Source: an uncultured Clostridia bacterium
Lineage (GTDB): Bacteria; Bacillota; Clostridia; Oscillospirales; Acutalibacteraceae
Direction of reading: 5' to 3'
Length of the DNA stretch: 38,607 nt
NCBI GenBank assembly: GCA_946186245.1
Contig: CAMHMN010000022.1
Span: forward strand, 1 to 38,607
Position 1 is the first letter of the stretch. Each line of letters begins with the position of its first letter. Below the pieces are notes generated by a model. That model saw only the letters and a program-made list of their open reading frames with translations. It searched no databases and had not been told where the DNA came from. Of this stretch, positions 33,988 to 38,607 are shown piece after piece. The position numbers and the translations under genes were made by a program.

Positions 33988-34006
33988 CAGGCTGCTTCTC
34001 CTTCCG

Positions 34007-35419
34007 TCAGAATTGGGCATAGAGGAACGACGATACAGTGTCGCTGATCATGAAGGCCGTGCTGCCCAGCAGCAGCAGCGCAAAGAACACGGTGGTACAG
34101 ATCTGCACCAATGTGTTGTCTTTTTCACCGATTTTATTGCCGAGCTTTGCGAGCAGCGGCGTGGCGCCGAACAGGGCAGCCGCCAGCAGGATTCCGCCGC
34201 CGGAGAGATAGAACAGGCCGGTGCGGTCGGCCAATCCGCTGCCGCCGATGCCGATCATCCGCAGCAGATAACGCCCGGCGTATGCAATATTGTCCGAGAA
34301 GAAGATGGTCCACCCGATGACCGCCAGCAGGAATGTCATCACTCCGCGGCAGAGGGCGGGAATTTTTTTGAGGAGATTTTTAAAGGCGAATTTTTCCAGA
34401 AGCAGCAGCGCCAGGTGATAGAGTCCCCAGACGACGAAGGTCCAGTTGGCGCCGTGCCAGAGTCCCGTCAGCACCCAGACCGCCGACAGGTTGAAGATAA
34501 TGCGCCCCTTGCTGACCCGGCTGCCTCCCAGCGGAATGTAGACGTAATCGCGGAACCACGCGCCGAGCGAAATATGCCAGCGCCTCCAGAAATCCGTCAT
34601 GCTGACCGAGGTGTAGGGGTGATCGAAATTCTTTGCGAAGTCAAAGCCGAAGATCCTTCCCAGCCCGATCGCCATGTCGGAATACCCGCTGAAATCGTAA
34701 TAGAGCATGAGGGAATAAAACAGCGCGCCCAGCCATGCGGTGAGGGCGGACATAGAGACGAGCTGTTCCGCCCTCACGGCGTTGAAGAGCTTGCCCAGAC
34801 TGCCGGCGATGATGAGCTTTTTGCTCAGACCGATGAGGAAGAGCTTGAGTCCGGCTTCCACCGACTCGGCCGTCATGGAACGCTGCCGGATCTGCCCCGC
34901 CATCTCGCGGAACTTTACGATGGGACCCGACGTGATCTTGGCAAAGAAGGAGATGTAGAGGGCGAAGTCCAGCGGATTGCGCAGCGCGGGCTCGTCCCCC
35001 TTCGACACGTCGCAGAGGCAGGAGATCGCCGAGAAGGTGAAGAAGGAGATTCCTATCGGCGCCGGCGGAACGGTGAAATGGAATTCCGTACCCAGCACGC
35101 CGCCTATGCTGTTCATGAAGAACAGGAAGTATTTATAAAAAATCAGCAGCGCGACGTTGGCAGCCACACCGGTTGTCAGCACGACCTTCTTGAATGCGTC
35201 ATTTTGTGAACGCCGCAGCTCGTCCAGCTCCAGCGCGGTAAAATAATTGAAGACAATGCTCAGTGCGATAAGGAGGATATCCGCGGGACTGCCCCAGGCG
35301 ATAAAGAAGACGCTCAGCGCGAGCAGCAGCAGATTGCGGAATCTGTCGGGCGTCAGCCGGTAGAGAATGATAACCGCCGGAAGAAATAAAAAAACAAAAA
35401 ACACACCTGTCAGCGACAA
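34007..35419 (-). CDS. MBOAT family O-acyltransferase (AlgI/DltB-like)
   Basis: The 470-residue protein has about ten hydrophobic segments. It carries D-F-W-R-R-W-H (276-282) and the catalytic-region histidine H322 in L-T-G-L-W-H-G-A-N-W. It moves acyl groups across the membrane for O-acylation of alginate, teichoic acid or glycan in the family. The start is TTG, with GGGGG 9 nt upstream. It begins 3 bp after the DUF4358 stop and ends 19 bp before the DHHW start. Confidence 0.93.
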   Translation of the reverse strand: MSLTGVFFVFLFLPAVIILYRLTPDRFRNLLLLALSVFFIAWGSPADILLIALSIVFNYFTALELDELRRSQNDAFKKVVLTTGVAANVALLIFYKYFLFFMNSIGGVLGTEFHFTVPPAPIGISFFTFSAISCLCDVSKGDEPALRNPLDFALYISFFAKITSGPIVKFREMAGQIRQRSMTAESVEAGLKLFLIGLSKKLIIAGSLGKLFNAVRAEQLVSMSALTAWLGALFYSLMLYYDFSGYSDMAIGLGRIFGFDFAKNFDHPYTSVSMTDFWRRWHISLGAWFRDYVYIPLGGSRVSKGRIIFNLSAVWVLTGLWHGANWTFVVWGLYHLALLLLEKFAFKNLLKKIPALCRGVMTFLLAVIGWTIFFSDNIAYAGRYLLRMIGIGGSGLADRTGLFYLSGGGILLAAALFGATPLLAKLGNKIGEKDNTLVQICTTVFFALLLLGSTAFMISDTVSSFLYAQF

Positions 35420-35422
35420 TTT

Positions 35423-35914
35423 CTATTTCCCCCTTACCGCGTCCGTAAAGGCGGCCTGCGCCTTGTCGGCATTTTGATTGATAATGAAGAAGGCAAAGCC
35501 GGAATCCGACCTGTAAGCCGAATGGTTGGTGAGCAGCTCCATCTGTCCTACACCGTAGCTTTCAAAGACGTTTTTCTGCGCGTCAAGCCGGGACTGAACC
35601 GCTTCGCGGAGGCTCTGTTCCTGTGAACTGTCGGTCAGTCTGACGAGAAGCAGCTCGTCCACGTCCATATTGGTCTTGGGATAATACAGCGCGCAGAATT
35701 CGTATTCCGAAGGGTCGATGCCGTAGAATCTCTTGACGGTCTGGTTGGGAGCGGGCTGCATATTGGTCATATCGGCGCTTTGGCAGACCGCCTCCAGCAC
35801 GTCCTGCGGATTGGCGCTGCTGACGGCGGAACTGCCTCCCGCCGCCGTCGCGATGATGAAGATGACCGCCGCCACCGCAGCCCATCTGCCGATTTCATAA
35901 AAGAATGCTTTCAC
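35423..35914 (-). CDS. DUF4358 family protein
   Basis: The 163-residue protein has an N-terminal TM helix or signal (about 8-25) and a DUF4358-type domain (Y-G-I-D-P-S-E-Y-E, then V-D-E-L-L-L-V and F-E-S-Y-G-V-G-Q). Its role is unknown, but the domain is frequently found next to MBOAT and DHHW genes. GTG start at 35914 with GGAGG at 11 nt. It lies 6 bp after the SGNH gene and 3 bp before MBOAT. Confidence 0.82.
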   Translation of the reverse strand: MKAFFYEIGRWAAVAAVIFIIATAAGGSSAVSSANPQDVLEAVCQSADMTNMQPAPNQTVKRFYGIDPSEYEFCALYYPKTNMDVDELLLVRLTDSSQEQSLREAVQSRLDAQKNVFESYGVGQMELLTNHSAYRSDSGFAFFIINQNADKAQAAFTDAVRGK

Positions 35915-35920
35915 TGTCTG

Positions 35921-36718
35921 TCAGTCCTCCAGAGTTGCAAGATAAAGGTTCTTTCCCCACAGCTTATAAAACGGTTCCACCACATGCACTCCGTCAGACG
36001 ACCACCATTTGTTCTTTTTGAGCACCTTGCAGATTTCGTCGTTATCAATATACGGTATGCCGTTTTCCTCGCACATCTTGCGGCAGGCGCTGCTGTAGTC
36101 GTAAATCTGCGCCCAAGGGGCGTAGGTCGCCGCCCCGTCGGAAATCCAGATGATGGAATTGTAGTAGATCTTAGCGTTGGGCAGGGCTTCGTGAAGCTCT
36201 TTGATGACTTCCAGCACCTCGTCGGCATACGCCTCGGGCGTTTTCCAGAAGCCGATGCCGGCGTCATTCAGACCGTAGCAGAGATAGATGTAGGAAGGGT
36301 CGAGATTCTTGAGCCGGTTCATGCGGTCCTTCACCGTCCGGATGGTATCGCCTCCGCCGGCCAATACCCTTGAAAAGCTGAGAAATTTGAAATATCCGAA
36401 CCCGTATGCCCTTGAATCGCCCAGTATCGCGTAATCCTTGAAGAGTGTAAAGACGTCCACCCGGTCGTGATGGATGTCGTCAATGAGCTTTTCCTTTTCG
36501 AGCCTTCTTTTCTCGGACTCCCGGTATTCCTTTGTCCGTGTGCGGCGGAATTCCTCCGCCACCGCGGGATCGGATTTTTCGGCGGCGTCGAGATATTCCA
36601 GCCCCGTGAGAATTTCGGGAGACGGAGCGGAACGGCGGCTGATGCCCGCGATTGCCATCGCCGTGACAATGCACAGGGGAATCGCCAACGTACATATCGC
36701 AAAACTAATTCGTTTCAT
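35921..36718 (-). CDS. Membrane-anchored SGNH hydrolase-type protein (second copy)
   Basis: The 265-residue protein has a TM helix at about 7-25, a charged helical linker, and an SGNH domain with the Ser block G-D-S-R-A (100-104), the Asn block Y-G-L-N-D (about 148-152) and the D-x-x-H block S-D-G-V-H near the end. Catalytic Ser, Asn, Asp and His are present, consistent with acyl transfer or esterase activity on an external polymer. The ATG at 36718 has AGAGGG 8 nt upstream; the GTG at 36727 is less likely. It overlaps the previous gene by 14 bp and resembles it along its length. Confidence 0.88.
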   Translation of the reverse strand: MKRISFAICTLAIPLCIVTAMAIAGISRRSAPSPEILTGLEYLDAAEKSDPAVAEEFRRTRTKEYRESEKRRLEKEKLIDDIHHDRVDVFTLFKDYAILGDSRAYGFGYFKFLSFSRVLAGGGDTIRTVKDRMNRLKNLDPSYIYLCYGLNDAGIGFWKTPEAYADEVLEVIKELHEALPNAKIYYNSIIWISDGAATYAPWAQIYDYSSACRKMCEENGIPYIDNDEICKVLKKNKWWSSDGVHVVEPFYKLWGKNLYLATLED

Positions 36719-37571
36719 TCGGGACACCCTCTTTTCTGCCGGAATTGTCGGATGGAGCCATTAATGCCGTGAGAATCAGATTCTTTGCCCAGTATTTATA
36801 GAACTTGCTGCTCAGATGCATGCCGTCCGGCGCCCAGAGCTTGTCCATATAAAGGCGGCACAATTCGTCGTTGTCCGCGTAGGGAATGCCGTTCAGTTCA
36901 CAGGCCTGTTTGCAGGCGTCGTTGAAGGATTGGAGCCTTTTGAGCCTGGGATGCGCGGCCACCACTTCATCGGTGCACCAGAGGATCGAGCTGACCACGA
37001 TTTTCGCGTCGGGAAGCTCCTTGCGGATCAGCTCGACTTTTTTGAGCATTTTTTCGGCGTATTCCTCGCCGGTGAATTTGGATGTATTGGCCACGTCGTT
37101 CAATCCGTAGCAGATAAAGACATACGCCGGCTGGAAGTATTTCAGTTTGCCCAGGTGGGAATTGATGTTGTCGAGGGTGTTTCCGTTTTCCGCAAGCACC
37201 CGGGTGTAGGAGAGAAAGCAGTAATGGCAGTAATCCAGCGCCCGAGAATCCCCCAGCATGACATAATCGGTAAAATACGACCAGATGTCCACCCTGTCGT
37301 TTTCGATGTCCTCGATGGTCTGCCGGAATTCGGAATTTCTCATTGCCTTGCTGCGGTTTTCCTTTTTCTTGGTCTGAAAGAATTCATCGGCCTCGGAGGG
37401 AGATCTGCCGTCGGAAGCGGAGAGATAATCCAGTCCGTTGACACGGCTGTCGTTCCGGCGGGCGAAAAGTCCCGGCATGGCGGCGATCTCAAACAGGACC
37501 AGTGCCACAATGCACAGAGAGCAGAACAAAGGAAGCTTTTGCGAAGCAAATGCGTGGAGGGCGTTTTTCAA
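36705..37571 (-). CDS. Membrane-anchored SGNH hydrolase-type protein (first copy)
   Basis: The 288-residue protein has a TM helix at about 13-32 and an SGNH domain with G-D-S-R-A (107-111), Y-G-L-N-D (155-159) and P-D-G-M-H (248-252). It shares the whole layout and many residues with the next gene, so they are tandem duplicates. The open frame extends far upstream, but translation most likely starts at TTG 37571, where AAGGTGA lies 6 nt upstream. The gene heads a five-gene operon behind a consensus promoter. The two copies may use different acceptors or steps. Confidence 0.86.
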   Translation of the reverse strand: MKNALHAFASQKLPLFCSLCIVALVLFEIAAMPGLFARRNDSRVNGLDYLSASDGRSPSEADEFFQTKKKENRSKAMRNSEFRQTIEDIENDRVDIWSYFTDYVMLGDSRALDYCHYCFLSYTRVLAENGNTLDNINSHLGKLKYFQPAYVFICYGLNDVANTSKFTGEEYAEKMLKKVELIRKELPDAKIVVSSILWCTDEVVAAHPRLKRLQSFNDACKQACELNGIPYADNDELCRLYMDKLWAPDGMHLSSKFYKYWAKNLILTALMAPSDNSGRKEGVPNETN

Positions 37572-37649
37572 GTCAATCACCTTACTTACTGTCACATGGG
37601 ATCTATCCGTACATACAAATATAATAGCACAACAGCAGACTTGAAATAC

Positions 37650-37678
37650 AGTATAACATTGATTGATTTGTATGTCAA
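37650..37678 (-). promoter_or_regulatory. Promoter of the acylation operon
   Basis: On the minus strand, perfect TTGACA (37673-37678), 17 bp, TATACT (37650-37655). The leader to the TTG start is about 70 nt. Confidence 0.85.
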
Positions 37679-37767
37679 TACTCGTTTGTTTTCCCAAAAG
37701 AATGAGCCGCGCCGCCATTTTCAGGCAGGAAAGCATGGGTGGTTTCATGAGAATTCCGTGATGTCGG

Positions 37768-37795
37768 TTGACGGATTGAAAAATAAAGCTATAAT
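37768..37795 (+). promoter_or_regulatory. Promoter facing the TIR remnant
   Basis: TTGACG (37768-37773), 16 bp, perfect TATAAT (37790-37795). It probably drove the gene before decay; no start codon with a binding site now follows in the right frame. Confidence 0.65.
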
Positions 37796-37819
37796 ACAAT
37801 AAAAAGTTGAAATCTTTTA

Positions 37820-38163
37820 TACAATTGGTGGAAAAAGAAGCTGCAATCCTACTGCCTGCCGACAAAGACGGCCAGGCAGTACAGCGAACTGCCGCCCAAG
37901 CTCAGCCCGATCTTCCTTGACAGGGACAGCATGAAGCCGGGCGAGCTGGGCAACCAGGAGCGGGAAGAAGTGCAGGCTTCCAAGTACCTTGTGGTCATCT
38001 GATCCCGCAGGGCCTGCCAGAATTCCAAAAACATCGACGGCGAGATACAGTTCTTTCTCGACGGCGGCGCCGACCCTCCGAGAATCATTCCCTTTATCGT
38101 GGACGATTCCGAGCGTCCGGAGCAGGAATGATTCCCGCAGCGGCTCCGGGAAATCTGCAAGGA
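37820..38163 (+). pseudogene. Decayed TIR-domain gene fragment
   Basis: One frame reads W-K-K-K-L-Q-S-Y-C-L-P-T, then P-I-F-L-D-R-D-S-M-K-P-G-E-L-G, then S-K-Y-L-V-V-I, stop, S-R-R-A, then D-G-E-I-Q-F-F-L-D-G and R-I-I-P-F-I-V-D, then P-E-Q-E, stop, F-P-Q-R-L-R. This is the middle of a bacterial TIR domain (PIFRD, S-x-Y-L-V-V-I-C-S, I-I-P-F-I). The first TIR strand and the start codon are missing. In-frame TGA codons lie at 38000-38002 and 38129-38131, both where relatives usually have Cys. The frame then stays open to 38215, into the rRNA promoter. It is a pseudogene. Confidence 0.75.
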
Positions 38164-38204
38164 AACCAATCGAAAAAAATATTTGAAAAAAATGAAAAAA
38201 ACAC

Positions 38205-38233
38205 TTGACAAATGAATTTACCTGTGATAGAAT
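38205..38233 (+). promoter_or_regulatory. rRNA promoter P1
   Basis: Perfect TTGACA (38205-38210), 17 bp, TAGAAT (38228-38233). An A-rich run immediately upstream resembles an UP element. Confidence 0.9.
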
Positions 38234-38311
38234 AGTCAAGCTGTCGCGAAGCGGAGCCGAGTCAAAGACTTAAAAACCTAAAAATTTCTTAAAGAAATTT
38301 GAAAAAAGTAC

Positions 38312-38340
38312 TTGACAAAGGGAAGCGGATGTGATAGAAT
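38312..38340 (+). promoter_or_regulatory. rRNA promoter P2
   Basis: Perfect TTGACA (38312-38317), 17 bp, TAGAAT (38335-38340), with the same T-G-T-G-A before the -10 as P1 has in T-G-T-G-A-T-A-G. The two lie 107 bp apart in tandem, as is normal for rrn operons. Confidence 0.92.
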
Positions 38341-38561
38341 AAAAAGGCTCGCGAACGAAAGGGAAGCGAGCGCAGAACCTTGAAAATTAAACAACGAAAC
38401 GACAAAGAAACCTGTAATTCCTTGAGTTGCGTTATCGAAAGATGACGTACTCAAAAGAAAACGAACAACACGGTAATTTCTTTAAAGAAAAAGCCGGTGT
38501 AAATTTTGAGCGACAAATTGCTCTAAGGTTTGATTTTAAGGCGAGAGCCTTGAGATACAAT
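38341..38561 (+). other. Pre-16S rRNA leader
   Basis: The transcribed leader contains CTTGAAAATTAAACAAC (about 38379-38395), a common Firmicute rrn leader word. A boxA-like TTGCTCT sits near 38519-38525. CTCGC and GCGAG form a hairpin just after P2. The region should pair with post-16S sequence for RNase III cleavage; that partner is outside the window. Confidence 0.75.
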
Positions 38562-38607
38562 ATTTTAGAGAGTTTGATCCTGGCTCAGGACGAACGCTGG
38601 CGGCGTG
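38562..38607 (+). rRNA. rrs: 16S ribosomal RNA, 5' end
   Basis: AGAGTTTGATCCTGGCTCAG (38569-38588) is the universal 5' 16S primer site, followed by GACGAACGCTGGCGGCGTG, the clostridial form. Alignment to the E. coli numbering puts the mature 5' end near 38562. The gene runs off the window. Confidence 0.97.

Larger units (their letters stand above)
37572..37819. other. Divergent spacer between the acylation operon and the TIR remnant
   Basis: No gene is supported. It holds a minus-strand promoter (37650-37678) for the operon and a plus-strand promoter (37768-37795) facing the TIR remnant. Confidence 0.55.

Noticed and set aside
33809..35209. 466-residue plus-strand ORF opposite the MBOAT gene
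   Set aside because: The minus frame has clear MBOAT motifs and TM segments; the plus frame is charged low-complexity sequence with no binding site.
38000..38131. Selenocysteine or recoded TGA in the TIR frame
   Set aside because: TGA is the stop of several intact genes here (rnpA, mnmG, rsmG). No SECIS-like hairpin is evident after the codons, and the gene lacks its 5' end, so decay is simpler.

Overview
The window is an origin-proximal chromosome segment of a clostridial Firmicute, most likely in the Ruminococcaceae/Oscillospiraceae. I infer this from four things: the gene order dnaA / rpmH-rnpA-yidD-yidC-jag-mnmE-mnmG-rsmG-parA-parB, the four perfect parS sites, the clostridial 16S 5' end at the right edge, and the many zinc-ribbon or single-TM surface proteins. 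No genus can be fixed from 46 nt of 16S.

Layout. Positions 1-180 hold the 5' end of dnaA, reading left. Positions 181-515 are an AT-rich origin-type spacer with DnaA-box-like sites next to the rpmH promoter. Positions 516-9982 hold the conserved block: rpmH, rnpA, yidD, yidC, jag, then mnmE, mnmG, rsmG, then parA, parB. parS sites lie at 3957, 3999, 7010 (inside mnmG) and 8179. Positions 10116-12536 carry a CNNM/CorC-type CBS protein, a small alkylguanine-DNA alkyltransferase and a QueT-type transporter with a structured leader.

Positions 12.7-26.8 kb are an accessory region of little-studied envelope proteins. They share one build: a cytosolic N-terminus (zinc ribbon, acidic or basic low-complexity), one TM helix, then an extracytoplasmic domain. 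Five of them carry a small domain beginning G-(T/K/R)-W. Interspersed are a YgjP-like metallopeptidase, a SEC-C protein, a Nudix ADP-ribose pyrophosphatase and an OGG1-type glycosylase. Positions 26.9-32.3 kb hold a pentapeptide-repeat protein, an acyl-ACP thioesterase, a COG2426 small membrane protein, and a CapA-like plus ATP-grasp-like pair in which both members look catalytically degenerate.

Positions 32.3-37.6 kb hold a broken gene and then a tight five-gene minus-strand operon: two SGNH proteins, a DUF4358 protein, an MBOAT acyltransferase and a DHHW/AlgJ-like protein. It probably acylates a surface polymer outside the membrane. Positions 37.8-38.2 kb carry a decayed TIR-domain gene. 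The window ends with two tandem rRNA promoters, the rRNA leader and the first bases of 16S rRNA.

The core block works as the usual origin-linked unit: replication initiation, origin segregation by ParABS, membrane protein insertion, RNase P and tRNA U34 modification. The most unusual material is the G-x-W membrane-protein family, the degenerate enzyme pair, the structured rpmH-rnpA spacer, and the two pseudogenes with in-frame TGA codons.
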